This document shows positions 53,421 to 62,719 of a stretch of DNA of 64,000 nucleotides, one piece after another (position 1 is the first letter of the stretch; each line of letters starts with the position of its first letter). The notes below the pieces were generated by a model, which had not been told where the DNA came from, did no database searches, and was given only the letters and a program-made list of their open reading frames with translations. The DNA is from CAYTGM01 sp964437365 (GTDB lineage: Bacteria; Sumerlaeota; Sumerlaeia; SLMS01): positions 1 through 64,000 of the forward strand of contig CAYTGM010000018.1 in assembly GCA_964437365.1 (NCBI GenBank). The letters run 5' to 3'. Position numbers and translations under genes: made by a program.

Positions 53421-54949
53421 ATATTGAAGAACAGCAAATGGCACATCCTCCTCGACGCCCGATTGTAGCGATCGTCGGTCGACCAAATGTTGGCAAATCA
53501 ACTCTTTTTAATCGTCTGCTGAGAGAGAAAAAGGCTGCGGTTCATCCAAAGCCCGGCATGACGCGTGATAGACATTATTCCGATGCTGAGTATCGAATGC
53601 GTCAGTTCATTCTGATAGATACGGGAGGGTACGAAGCAAGTACGGACTCAACCCTTCTCCAACAAATGCGAATGCAATCTCTTCTGGCGATCGAAGAAGC
53701 AGACGCTGTTGTCTTTCTAACGAATGTACACGAGCCTGAAGATCAGTCAGACTTCGAAATTATCGAAAAACTTAGAGCCTCAGGAAAACCATTTTTCCTG
53801 GCTGTGAATAAGTGTGACAGCGTGAAATTAGAAAATCAGGCTTATGGAGATTTCTCTCGTTATGGCCTTGATCGCATATACCCTGTTAGCGCACTTCATG
53901 GCGATGGTCTTTATGACATGTTCGATGATATTACCGAAGAGTTTCCCGAATGGGACCCTGACAAGGTAGAGCTTACAGCCCAGATTCCTGTCGCCATTGT
54001 CGGGAGGCAGAACGCTGGAAAGTCCACACTTGTAAATCAGCTGCTCGGTCAAGAGAGAGTTATCGCCAATCCGCTTGCTGGTACAACACGTGATGCAATC
54101 GATGCCGCAATCAAAGTTGATGAGCAGGAATATCTACTTATAGACACAGCGGGTATCAGGCGCAGAGGAAAAATTGAGAGAGGTCCTGAAAAGCTTAGCG
54201 TTCATTCGTCCTTCCAGGCTATTGACAGGGCAGAGGTCTGTCTTCTGGTGATTGATTGTGATGAAGGTATAACTGCTCAGGATCAGCATATAGCAGGGTA
54301 CGTTCTGGAGCGACGCCGAGCCTGCATTATCCTTCTGAATAAGTGGGATCTGGTACCCGATAAGGAAAGTCGGTATGGAGAGATCCTGAAAAACGTGCGG
54401 CGAGAGTTTAATTTCATGCCTTGGGCACCGATCATGACGATAAGTGCGATGACAGGCCAGAGAACTCACAAGATATGGGAATTGATTCAGCGTTGCTCGG
54501 CGAATTTTCGTAAAGAATTCACAACCTCCTACCTCAACGAAGTCCTCTCTCAGGCAAAGGCATATCTGTCACCGCCGACCCATAAAGGGAACTCTGTAAA
54601 CATAAACTATGTGACGCAAACAGGTATAGGTCCTCCAAGATTTACCCTTTTCGCGAATAATCCGGAGTACATACACTTCAGCTATCGCCGATTTCTTACG
54701 AACCAGCTCTACCGTCATCTAGGTATGGAAGGAACGCCAATCGTTTTGCGCTACAAGAAAAAGTCCGCACCACGAGGATGGGAACGGAAGCCAGGCAAGA
54801 AAAAGAAAATAGATTCTACTGAAGTATTCGATGATCAATCATATTTTGCAGGCGCATATTCGCAGGAAGGTGAGGATATTGGTGCCGGGTTAGATTATGA
54901 TACTGACTTCGAATGGGAATCAGAGCTCAATGAAGAGGACGATCTATGA
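53417..54949 (+). CDS. der: Ribosome-associated GTPase Der
   Basis: The 510-residue product has two tandem G domains: GRPNVGKST (21-29) with DTGG, NKCD, and GRQNAGKST with DTAG, NKWD, and a KH-like C-terminal domain. An acidic tail extends beyond the usual end (about 50 residues, rich in Asp/Glu). Der is essential for 50S assembly. It overlaps lpxB and plsY by 4 bp each. Confidence 0.97.
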   Translation: MNIEEQQMAHPPRRPIVAIVGRPNVGKSTLFNRLLREKKAAVHPKPGMTRDRHYSDAEYRMRQFILIDTGGYEASTDSTLLQQMRMQSLLAIEEADAVVFLTNVHEPEDQSDFEIIEKLRASGKPFFLAVNKCDSVKLENQAYGDFSRYGLDRIYPVSALHGDGLYDMFDDITEEFPEWDPDKVELTAQIPVAIVGRQNAGKSTLVNQLLGQERVIANPLAGTTRDAIDAAIKVDEQEYLLIDTAGIRRRGKIERGPEKLSVHSSFQAIDRAEVCLLVIDCDEGITAQDQHIAGYVLERRRACIILLNKWDLVPDKESRYGEILKNVRREFNFMPWAPIMTISAMTGQRTHKIWELIQRCSANFRKEFTTSYLNEVLSQAKAYLSPPTHKGNSVNINYVTQTGIGPPRFTLFANNPEYIHFSYRRFLTNQLYRHLGMEGTPIVLRYKKKSAPRGWERKPGKKKKIDSTEVFDDQSYFAGAYSQEGEDIGAGLDYDTDFEWESELNEEDDL

Positions 54950-55560
54950 CGATCCTGCCGTGGTGTCTATACCTGGTACTGTGTTATCTTGTAGGAGCGA
55001 TCCCTTCAGGGTTGATTGTCTCTCAAAAGTTTTGTGGCATAGATATTCGTGAACACGGTTCAAAGAATATTGGAATGACCAATGTCTGGAGAGTTTGTGG
55101 AGCACGTTATGGTTTACTGACTTTCCTGATCGACGTAGGCAAGGCTTACCTCGTGGTTCTTTCCTACCTCTTTTTCCTCCCTGATGCACATACCAGTGTT
55201 TCAATAACAGGGGGGCTCGCAGTTTTACTGGGTAACTTCTTTAATATATTCCTGGGGATGAAAGGTGGGAAAGGGGTCGCCACAGGCCTTGGGGTCTTCC
55301 TCGCGCTTGCTCCCAAAGCAGTCTTGATCTGCTTTGCGTTATTCCTTCTTGTTCTCTCGCTGACACGGTACATCAGTGTCGGGTCCATCGCAGCCGCGAC
55401 GGCCCTACCTCTACTAACCTTATACTTTCATGGTATGGGTCTTTTGTTCTTTGTTATTCTTGCGGTGTCAGTGCTTGTCATCTGGAAGCACAGAACGAAT
55501 ATTAAGCGATTGGCTAGAGGGCAGGAGTCAAAGTTCTATTTCAGAAGAAAACGAGACTGA
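54946..55560 (+). CDS. plsY: Acyl-phosphate glycerol-3-phosphate acyltransferase PlsY
   Basis: The 204-residue, five-span protein has the three PlsY motifs: GAIPSGLIV near the N-terminus, HGSKNIGMTNVWR (the family's SGNIGATN, here with Lys for Gly) and GMKGGKGVATGLGVF, then a late KHRTNIKRLARG. It acylates glycerol 3-phosphate from acyl-phosphate to start phospholipid synthesis. Coupled to der by an ATGA overlap. Confidence 0.95.
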   Translation: MTILPWCLYLVLCYLVGAIPSGLIVSQKFCGIDIREHGSKNIGMTNVWRVCGARYGLLTFLIDVGKAYLVVLSYLFFLPDAHTSVSITGGLAVLLGNFFNIFLGMKGGKGVATGLGVFLALAPKAVLICFALFLLVLSLTRYISVGSIAAATALPLLTLYFHGMGLLFFVILAVSVLVIWKHRTNIKRLARGQESKFYFRRKRD

Positions 55561-55562
55561 AT

Positions 55563-55913
55563 CTAGTCGGTTTCTAATCGAGGAATAGCATCGACTGTTT
55601 TTTCTTCTTCGGTTGGCGACTCAATCGGCTTAAGTCCTTTCTGTATCGCCACTCTTGCAATCATGTGCCCGGCGATTGGCGCTGTTATAAACTGGAAAAT
55701 GACAGCGAGCAATGCTTTGGCGATATCTGTTGGCTGACCAAGTATCAGCGCTGCACCGATAACAATGAACGCAAAACCGAAGGTGGTTCCTTTACTCGCA
55801 GCATGTAATCTTGTGTAGATATCGTGGAATTTATAGATCCCGACGCATCCTGTTAGAGTAAAGAAGACTCCTATGAGAATGAGACTGCTGCAAAATATAT
55901 CAAAAAGTGTCAT
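55563..55913 (-). CDS. mrpG: Mrp Na+/H+ antiporter subunit G
   Basis: The 116-residue product has three membrane spans and the MnhG/MrpG pattern (GVFFTLTGCVGIYKFHDIYTRLHAASKGTTFG). It is the last gene of the Mrp operon. Its start overlaps mrpF's stop by 4 bp. It is convergent with plsY after only 2 bp. Confidence 0.93.
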   Translation of the reverse strand: MTLFDIFCSSLILIGVFFTLTGCVGIYKFHDIYTRLHAASKGTTFGFAFIVIGAALILGQPTDIAKALLAVIFQFITAPIAGHMIARVAIQKGLKPIESPTEEEKTVDAIPRLETD

Positions 55914-56179
55914 TGAATAATATCTCCCGATTCGAGATATTTGGTCAAAGCGACCGTTGATATGAAACCAATGATTGCAATCACAAGAATCACATCGAAA
56001 AACATCCTCGTGTTCAAGGTGATATTGATGATGGCGATGAGTGAAACAACAACAAGACCCACACCATCAAGACACATGACACGGTCCAGGATATGTGGAC
56101 CTTTGACGATTCGATACATGAGAAAAAGAAGAGAAATAGTCAGCAGGAAATAGCAGGTGAGCGTCAGAATTATTGGCAT
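55910..56179 (-). CDS. mrpF: Mrp Na+/H+ antiporter subunit F
   Basis: An 89-residue, three-span protein with MnhF/MrpF hallmarks (YRIVKGPHILDRVMCLDGVG, and VALTKYLESGD at the end). Lies 2 bp after mrpE and overlaps mrpG. Confidence 0.92.
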   Translation of the reverse strand: MPIILTLTCYFLLTISLLFLMYRIVKGPHILDRVMCLDGVGLVVVSLIAIINITLNTRMFFDVILVIAIIGFISTVALTKYLESGDIIQ

Positions 56180-56181
56180 CT

Positions 56182-56676
56182 TTAAATGTCCTTCTTGAGC
56201 ATATCAATTGGTTTCCGCAGGTCTTTCTCTATGGTATCACTGGAAGGATACATAACATGTACAATAAGACTCTTACGATCTTCTGTCACGTCAACGCTCA
56301 ACGTACCTGGTGTGAGCGTAATTCTTGATGAGAGAAGCATCACCTCAAGTTCGGTTAAGTCTTCTATGGGCACATGCACGAGTTTCGGAAAATAGTGGTC
56401 CTTTGGAGTCCAGACGTCCCAGGCGATATATAGATTAGACAAGGTCAAATCCCAACAGAAGTCGATCAGAAACTTGATAATGTTTCGCATGAAATAGACA
56501 AACTTCTTACCATCTTTTGTATCGGGTATTAGATTCGACTGGGGAGCAGGCAGTTGAGGAAGAAACCACAATATTCCGAGCGAAACTCCAAAGCCGATAA
56601 TGAGATTTACCAGGGAGAAGCCTACGAAGAGCGCATAGCTGAATGCCAGAATTATTGTATAGAGGAGTAGTGTCAT
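56182..56676 (-). CDS. mrpE: Mrp Na+/H+ antiporter subunit E
   Basis: The 164-residue product has two N-terminal membrane spans and a cytoplasmic domain with the MnhE pattern LLSSRITLTPGTLSVDV and LIVHVMYP. It overlaps mrpD by 4 bp. MrpE stabilises complex assembly. Confidence 0.92.
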   Translation of the reverse strand: MTLLLYTIILAFSYALFVGFSLVNLIIGFGVSLGILWFLPQLPAPQSNLIPDTKDGKKFVYFMRNIIKFLIDFCWDLTLSNLYIAWDVWTPKDHYFPKLVHVPIEDLTELEVMLLSSRITLTPGTLSVDVTEDRKSLIVHVMYPSSDTIEKDLRKPIDMLKKDI

Positions 56677-58229
56677 TCCATATCCTCCTCTGCAACCTTG
56701 ACGAACTGAGATGTCGCCTTATCCAACGTGTCTTGTCCCAGAACTGCTGATACATATCCGTCGGGGTTCATAAGTTGGTTAGACGTTTTTTGTGCAAGCT
56801 TCATCAAGGGGCTGCTCAAGAGTGCGACCACAATGGAAACCGCAACAAGACTTCCAGTGGCGGCAACGACACCCATGTTTCGTGTCTTTTGATTGGTACC
56901 CTGTCCCTCTTGCCTGTTTCTCCAGAATATATAGCGCCAGATTTTTGCCATGCTGGCGACCGTGAACAGGCTAGTTAAGAGTGAAACAAAAACATAAAAG
57001 TACCAACCCTGAGAGATCCCTTCTACTGCGAGACCATACTTCCCATAGAATCCACTAAGTGGAGGAATGCCTGCCAGTGAGAAGGCAGCAAAGAGGAATA
57101 ATACGGAGAGGACTGGTATCGATTGGGCCACACCACCCGTCTTTTCCAACTCCTCACTTCCTTCATTTAATTTTACGGCATCTGCCACAAGAAAGAGTGA
57201 TGCTTTAACAATGATATGGTGGATAATATAAAAGATGCCAAAGGCGAGAGAGGAGACCGTGAAAAGACCCAGTCCGAAAATCATATATCCAATCTGGCTG
57301 ATGATGTGAAAAGAGAGAATTCGGCGCATAGTCATTTGAGCGAGAGCGCACAATACCCCGACAATCATGGTCAGTCCGCCGATAGCCAGAATCAGGGGCT
57401 GGAACCAGGGAGTCATCAGGGATTCATCATAAAAAAGAAGGGTGAAGACACGGTATAGACAATACACGCCAACCTTTGTCAGTATTCCTGAGAAATAAGC
57501 CACTACTCCCGCAGGTGCTTTCGGGTAGGCATCCGGCAACCAGAAAAACATGGGAAAGAGCGCAGCCTTCATCCCGAAAGTGACAAGGAGCATCGTTCCG
57601 AGAACAGCTGCTTCACCGGGGAAATCAGCTAAGGCAATGCGAAGTGACAATTCCGCAAAGTTCAAGGAACCAAAGGCGCCATAGGCGTACCCAGCGGAAA
57701 TAAGAAAGAGTGTGCTCGCGATCATATTTAGAACGACAAACTTAATACCCTCTCTGACTTGTCCACGCTCATTTCCATGAACAAGTAGGGCATAACTGCT
57801 CAGGAGGATCACCTCGAAGCTGACGAAGAGATTAAACAGGTCGCCGGTCATAAAGGCCCAGTTTACTCCGCCCCCAAGAAGAAGAAAGAGGGGGTAAAGA
57901 AGGAATTTTTCCCGGTATATTTCCAACGCTCCTGCCAGGATAAACCAGAATGAAGACCATTGAGTGATTGCAGCCAGACACAACATGATGCCGCCTAGAA
58001 GATCCACGGTAAAGACAATGCCGTATCCGTCGGGCCAGGCGCCAGCCCTCAGAATGAGAATATCAGCATCTGACTTGATGACTTTGTAGAGAATATATCC
58101 ACTTAACAAAGGCAGTAAATTAAAGGTAATTCCAGATACAATTCTTTGTGCTTTCAGAGAACTTTTCAGAAAAAGGCAGAGAACTGCGGCCAGAAACGGA
58201 ATCAGGATTGGTGCAAGAATAAGGTTCAC
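56673..58229 (-). CDS. mrpD: Mrp Na+/H+ antiporter subunit D
   Basis: The 518-residue, about 14-span protein is a NuoN-like subunit with GMKAALFPMFFWLPDAYPKAPAG (proton channel Lys) and the FHIISQIGYMIFGLGLF helix. It overlaps mrpC and mrpE by 4 bp each. Confidence 0.95.
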   Translation of the reverse strand: MNLILAPILIPFLAAVLCLFLKSSLKAQRIVSGITFNLLPLLSGYILYKVIKSDADILILRAGAWPDGYGIVFTVDLLGGIMLCLAAITQWSSFWFILAGALEIYREKFLLYPLFLLLGGGVNWAFMTGDLFNLFVSFEVILLSSYALLVHGNERGQVREGIKFVVLNMIASTLFLISAGYAYGAFGSLNFAELSLRIALADFPGEAAVLGTMLLVTFGMKAALFPMFFWLPDAYPKAPAGVVAYFSGILTKVGVYCLYRVFTLLFYDESLMTPWFQPLILAIGGLTMIVGVLCALAQMTMRRILSFHIISQIGYMIFGLGLFTVSSLAFGIFYIIHHIIVKASLFLVADAVKLNEGSEELEKTGGVAQSIPVLSVLFLFAAFSLAGIPPLSGFYGKYGLAVEGISQGWYFYVFVSLLTSLFTVASMAKIWRYIFWRNRQEGQGTNQKTRNMGVVAATGSLVAVSIVVALLSSPLMKLAQKTSNQLMNPDGYVSAVLGQDTLDKATSQFVKVAEEDME

Positions 58230-58570
58230 GCTTCTCCAGGCTCCTTCTCTTCTTCACCTATTTCCATGTTATTAGACTCTTCATATCCTCGGAAGATAAG
58301 GACAAGCAGGAATGCTGTCACACCGAATCCGATAACAATCGCCGTCAGTATAAGAGCCTGAGGAAGTGGATCTGTATATCCAACCGCTTCATCAATCAGA
58401 ATAGGAGGGTGATCCTTAGACTTCCACCCACCCATCGAGATTAATATCAAATTCGTTCCCTGCGAGAGGAGAAGAGTTCCCAGCAGGACTTCAAAAATAT
58501 GTCTCTTCTGCATCAGGTATACACCAGATGAAAAAAGAAGAAATACGAAAAGAGTGACGGCTAGATCCAT
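58226..58570 (-). CDS. mrpC: Mrp Na+/H+ antiporter subunit C
   Basis: The 114-residue, three-span NuoK-like protein has EVLLGTLLLSQGTNLILISMGG and DPLPQALILTAIVIGFGVTAFL. Three bp separate it from mrpAB. Confidence 0.94.
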   Translation of the reverse strand: MDLAVTLFVFLLFSSGVYLMQKRHIFEVLLGTLLLSQGTNLILISMGGWKSKDHPPILIDEAVGYTDPLPQALILTAIVIGFGVTAFLLVLIFRGYEESNNMEIGEEEKEPGEA

Positions 58571-58573
58571 GTG

Positions 58574-61567
58574 CTATTCTCTTCCAAGCCTTTGCACGAT
58601 AATGATAACCACTCCTATAACTAGAATAAAAACGCCAAGGTCGAATCCCATGGCACTGGCGATCGGTATCTCACCCAGAACGGGAAGATGCAGTTCCCGA
58701 TGGGCGCTGGTGAGGAAGGGTTGGCCAAATAGCATGGATGTAACGCCCGTCGCCATTGCGAGCAGAATTCCAATTGGAATGAACTTCATGAAATCAAACT
58801 GATAGAGCTGCAGGACCTTATCTCGGTTAAAAGCTACGAGAAGAAGCGTGAAAGCAGTCGCAACTAGAAGTCCGGCAATAAACCCACCTCCGGGTTCGTT
58901 ATGTCCGGCAAAAAACAGGACAACTCCGAGAACCAGAATCATCGCTGGAATAACCTTGGCCGCCTCTTGCAATATTAATGATTCTCCCTCAAGTCGAGCA
59001 GGAGGTTCATAGTGTGATCCATCCGGATTGACATAATCACTCATATCGTTAATTTCTTTATTCGCGTCAACTTTCCACTCCTCGTCCTTCGACCCTCTAT
59101 CTCGCCCTAGGCTCAGCATACAGAAAATGCCGAGAGCCGCTATCCCGAGAACAGTAATTTCGCCGAAAGTGTCTATACCGCGAAAGTCAACGAGAATGAC
59201 ATTTACGGCGTTGGTCCCGCCACCTGAATGTAGATACTGATCTTCTCTCGTGCCCGGATAGTTTGCGTTCGCTACTTCTGGATGGTCGGCCGGGTAAGAA
59301 TGGAAAGTGTTCCCAAGGTAGTAATCTTTGACCGTGGGCAGATCATCTGTGATCTGCTGGCTTCTGTGATGACTATGAAAACCTGTATAGGTAAGAGTTG
59401 CCATGAGAAGACCAACACTGGTGGCAATGATACCTTTGATCAGTGTTGAGTTCTTCTTCTCTATTCTAGATTTGATTTTTTGCGGAAAACGATAGATCAC
59501 CAGAAGTAGGACCACAAGAACGGTGAGCTCAACGAGTACCTGTGTCAGTGCGAGATCGGGCGCCTTGAAAAAGACGAAAAACATGGCGACGATCATCCCT
59601 ACGGGGCTGAGGGCAATCAGACGAACAATTGTCAGAGGGTGAGTGATGGCGATCCATAGACAAGGAATAGCTATGAGCACAGGAATGATCAGAGTAAGAA
59701 TCTCATGTTCGATCTCAAGAGGATTTGGTATGCTTAAATCTGTAACAAAGGCAGCAGCAAAAACAAGAACCACCGGTGTCAAAAAGCTGAGCAGTATATT
59801 TCTACTAAGTGATGTTGACTGAACAAGGTGAGATAGATTCTTTCCGAAATAAGGTATAAAATCGACAAAGGTTTTTTCGTAAGCGCCGCGAAAGGGCGTA
59901 GGAGATCCCATTGCTGCGTAGATATTGGACAACTTGTTCTTCAGCAGGAAGACAACGGTACCAACGGAAAACAGAAGAAGAGCTATATAGAAAAGCTTAT
60001 CAAGACCGTGGAATAATGCGAAGGTGTGGAATGAACTCTTAAGATAATAATAGTTCGGGTTAACAACCGCAGAAAGAGGTTTTTCAAATAGAGGCAGGTA
60101 TAGACCACCTAAGAGAGTTAATCCGATCATGATAGCAGGGGAGAGAAGGATCCCTAAACTCCCTTCATGCGGGTGAAGGGATTCATCCCTTGGTTTTCCA
60201 AAGAATGGCGTGACGCACATAATGAGGCAATAGGCGACCGTGAAGAAACTCGCGAAAATTGCAAGAGCAGGTAGACCGTATAGAAGGAACGGGTTGTCTG
60301 TATGCAGGTAGAGAGAGGCTTTGAGGAATAACTCTTTAGCAACAAAACCGAACGTAAACGGCACACCAGCCATGGATGCACAGCCGATGGTCGTCAGAAA
60401 CCAGGTGGCCGGCATTGTCTTCCGCAAACCACCTAGTCGGGTCCATTCACGGGTATGAACCGCATGGTCTATAACACCAACCAGCATGAACAGACCACCT
60501 TTGAATAAAGCATGGCTCAGCACAAGCAGCAGGTCTAGACGAAGCGGATGATCCCCCTGAACCTGATGGTACCCAAATCCATAGTAAGCTGTGAGCAGGC
60601 CCAGTTGGCTGACGGTTGAATGTGCAAGCAATTGCTTGAGATCGATAGCTGTAATCGCCATAAACCCACCCACCAGCATTGTCAGGACACCGATGGTTCC
60701 AACAAGAGGCAGCCAGAGCGAGTGCTCGGAAAAAATCGGATAAAGTCGACCCAGAAGGTATATCCCTGCCTTTACCATCGTTGCTGCATGAAGGTAGGCG
60801 GAAACCGGCGTTGGTGCCTCCATGGCGCCGGGAAGCCAGTAATGAAATGGAAACTGAGCACTCTTTGTAAAAGCGCCGAGAAGAAGAAGAATTAAAGCAT
60901 ACTTTGATGCCGAATGTTCGATAATGATTCCTGCATTTGACCAGAGTACATCCCAATCCAGGATATCAGGAGCAGTCAATCCTGAGTCTCGACAGATCCA
61001 ATATATAACGGCAATACCACCCATCAAGCACAGACCACCTGTGCCTGTTGTAATAAGTGCCCTCAATGCACCGGCACGTGCCTCGGCCTTATGATGCCAG
61101 TGACCAATCAGGATAAAGGAGGTGATTGAGGTTAACTCCCAGAAGAAGAACATGAGAAGGAGGTTTCGGGACATCACCACCCCCATCATAGACCCCATGA
61201 AGAGTAGCATGGTTGCATAGAACCGCCACGGTGAGTCTTTGGGGTCCATGTAGTGCCCCGCATAGAAAAACACCAGAAAGCCGATTCCTACCACTAACCA
61301 CAACCAGAAGAGAGTCACGCCATCCAGCCAGAGTGAAAGCTGCAGACCCAGTTCCGGAATCCAGTCACAGGTTACATTAAAGGACGAAACCGAGTTTTGG
61401 ACTGTGTCCGGATCAAAATTAAACGTGAGAAAAGCTATCTGAAGAAGGCACCCGAAAGTCGCTATTAATGCTGTATACTGTGCTACTTTCGGTGAAAGCT
61501 TCTCTCGGGGAAAAAAGAGATAAAGAGTCGCGATAAGAAATGGAAGGAGCAGTAGAAAAAGCAACAT
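58574..61567 (-). CDS. mrpAB: Mrp Na+/H+ antiporter subunits A and B fused
   Basis: The 997-residue product starts with the NuoL-like MrpA domain (PFHYWLPGAMEAPTPVSAYLHAATMVKAG), continues through MbhD/DUF4040-like (SPVGMIVAMFFVFFKAPDLALTQVLVELT) and MbhE-like (VDFRGIDTFGEITVLGIAALG) segments, and ends with an MnhB domain from about 867 (GHNEPGGGFIAGLLVATA). Fused A-B subunits are known in some Mrp operons. The complex exports Na+ or K+ in exchange for protons and here has all seven subunit activities. The ribosome-binding site is weak. Confidence 0.93.
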   Translation of the reverse strand: MLLFLLLLPFLIATLYLFFPREKLSPKVAQYTALIATFGCLLQIAFLTFNFDPDTVQNSVSSFNVTCDWIPELGLQLSLWLDGVTLFWLWLVVGIGFLVFFYAGHYMDPKDSPWRFYATMLLFMGSMMGVVMSRNLLLMFFFWELTSITSFILIGHWHHKAEARAGALRALITTGTGGLCLMGGIAVIYWICRDSGLTAPDILDWDVLWSNAGIIIEHSASKYALILLLLGAFTKSAQFPFHYWLPGAMEAPTPVSAYLHAATMVKAGIYLLGRLYPIFSEHSLWLPLVGTIGVLTMLVGGFMAITAIDLKQLLAHSTVSQLGLLTAYYGFGYHQVQGDHPLRLDLLLVLSHALFKGGLFMLVGVIDHAVHTREWTRLGGLRKTMPATWFLTTIGCASMAGVPFTFGFVAKELFLKASLYLHTDNPFLLYGLPALAIFASFFTVAYCLIMCVTPFFGKPRDESLHPHEGSLGILLSPAIMIGLTLLGGLYLPLFEKPLSAVVNPNYYYLKSSFHTFALFHGLDKLFYIALLLFSVGTVVFLLKNKLSNIYAAMGSPTPFRGAYEKTFVDFIPYFGKNLSHLVQSTSLSRNILLSFLTPVVLVFAAAFVTDLSIPNPLEIEHEILTLIIPVLIAIPCLWIAITHPLTIVRLIALSPVGMIVAMFFVFFKAPDLALTQVLVELTVLVVLLLVIYRFPQKIKSRIEKKNSTLIKGIIATSVGLLMATLTYTGFHSHHRSQQITDDLPTVKDYYLGNTFHSYPADHPEVANANYPGTREDQYLHSGGGTNAVNVILVDFRGIDTFGEITVLGIAALGIFCMLSLGRDRGSKDEEWKVDANKEINDMSDYVNPDGSHYEPPARLEGESLILQEAAKVIPAMILVLGVVLFFAGHNEPGGGFIAGLLVATAFTLLLVAFNRDKVLQLYQFDFMKFIPIGILLAMATGVTSMLFGQPFLTSAHRELHLPVLGEIPIASAMGFDLGVFILVIGVVIIIVQRLGRE

Positions 61568-61742
61568 ATTGCTAGTTGAGAAGCACTCTTGCCAGGACCT
61601 TTAGAAGTATAGAACCATGGGCATCAAAGAGACCAGGCTCGCAGCCAGTCAGTACAATCTCCGCCAGCAGGGGCGACCAAAAAGGGCCGCCATGATGGAG
61701 ATGAAGGCTAGAGTTTTATAAAGCAGTCCGAGGTCGTTGTGG

Positions 61743-62066
61743 CTAGTCGGAAATCTTCTTCTTAATATCAGGCATGGTCTCCGGTTTGCCGCGTTCCATG
61801 TAGCGATTTTCGTCACCGGTACGAGTCATGTTTTCGTAAACCCCATCATCTCGCTTCACTAGCTTTGTAAAGCCCAGGTTCTTTAGCTCGGCGTTTGTGT
61901 GGGGGGCAGAAATCCCAGGCGCAAAGAGAAGCCTTGAAACAGGAGACCCACACTTTGGGCACTCCGTTAAAGCGTCCTCTTTCATTTTCTGAACAATTGA
62001 AAAGCCCTCCCTGCAAGCATCACACGACTTTTCAGCTTTGGCTGCCTGATACTCATAAAGTGGCAT
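61743..62066 (-). CDS. FmdB-like zinc-ribbon protein
   Basis: The 107-residue product starts MPLYEYQ and has two CxxC pairs (CDAC, CPKC) with SPVSRLLFAPG, the FmdB/regulatory-protein zinc-ribbon family. The spacing between the CxxC pairs (about 21 residues) is as expected. A short helical tail follows. Role is uncertain; not linked to formamidase genes here. It is upstream of mrpAB on the same strand with a 175-bp gap. Confidence 0.88.
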   Translation of the reverse strand: MPLYEYQAAKAEKSCDACREGFSIVQKMKEDALTECPKCGSPVSRLLFAPGISAPHTNAELKNLGFTKLVKRDDGVYENMTRTGDENRYMERGKPETMPDIKKKISD

Positions 62067-62719
62067 CTCTATTCAGCTCCAATCCTTCACCAAACATTGT
62101 CTAGCGGCTGTCAGAGTCATCCGGTGGAATCATGGATGCACTCGTTAGACACTTCGAAAGGTTAAATCGCTTCTTTTCTACGAGTCGACGGAAAAACTTA
62201 TTCCAGCCATTTGTATGCTAGTCTTGTGCCGCTCTCTAAATTGTAAAAATGATAGAATGAAAAGCCGGATCTTCCTGCATTCAACCTGCTTTGCACCTGC
62301 TTGGAACATGCATTCGAATGCAGGCAGGAAGCACCTTGAAAGGAGGTTGAACTGATTAGAGTCTGGAGAGAAACAGTGAGACTGCTGGAGCTACCTGTTG
62401 ATTGTTGCTGGTAAACAGATTCTTAGCCAAGTGTTTCATTTTGAGTCCTTCACACTCAGATACAGGAAGTTGATGCCCGCAGAAAACTGATATGATTAGT
62501 CTTAATAGAGGTGGTTCCAAAGGAATTTGCGAAGGTTCAAAGATTCATGAACATATTTTTTGCGACCTGAGAGTCAGTGAGGCTTGACCCAACCGTCGAC
62601 ACGTTGAATCTAACCCGACTGGCCAATACGGTCCTGCCTCCTAAAAATGGTAGAAAATGCGGGCGGTGCCCGACATCAATATAACAAAAGACCGAGATTA
62701 TCGGTGAAGAGGATATGGA
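62067..62719. other. Gene-free interval upstream of gltA
   Basis: No coding region of useful length is seen on either strand. It contains the 11-bp repeats and palindrome at 62274-62328 and an AAAGGAGG near 62338 that looks like a ribosome-binding site but is followed by only a 20-codon frame (CTG 62353, MIRVWRETVRLL..., stop at 62413-62415). The rest has no feature I can support; the gltA promoter must lie in the last part. Confidence 0.5.
62274..62328. repeat. 11-bp phased CCTGC repeats and a 14-bp palindrome
   Basis: CCTGC occurs at 62274, 62285 and 62296, followed by CATGC at 62307, all at exact 11-bp steps; the units read CCTGCATTCAA, CCTGCTTTGCA, CCTGCTTGGAA and CATGCATTCGA. The block ends in a perfect palindrome TGCATTCGAATGCA (62309-62322) and two inverted GCAGG copies (62320 and 62324), so a long hairpin is possible. 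Confidence 0.6.

Noticed and set aside
62353..62415. 20-codon frame after an AAAGGAGG upstream of gltA
   Set aside because: CTG start, no recognisable peptide and no coupling to a downstream gene.
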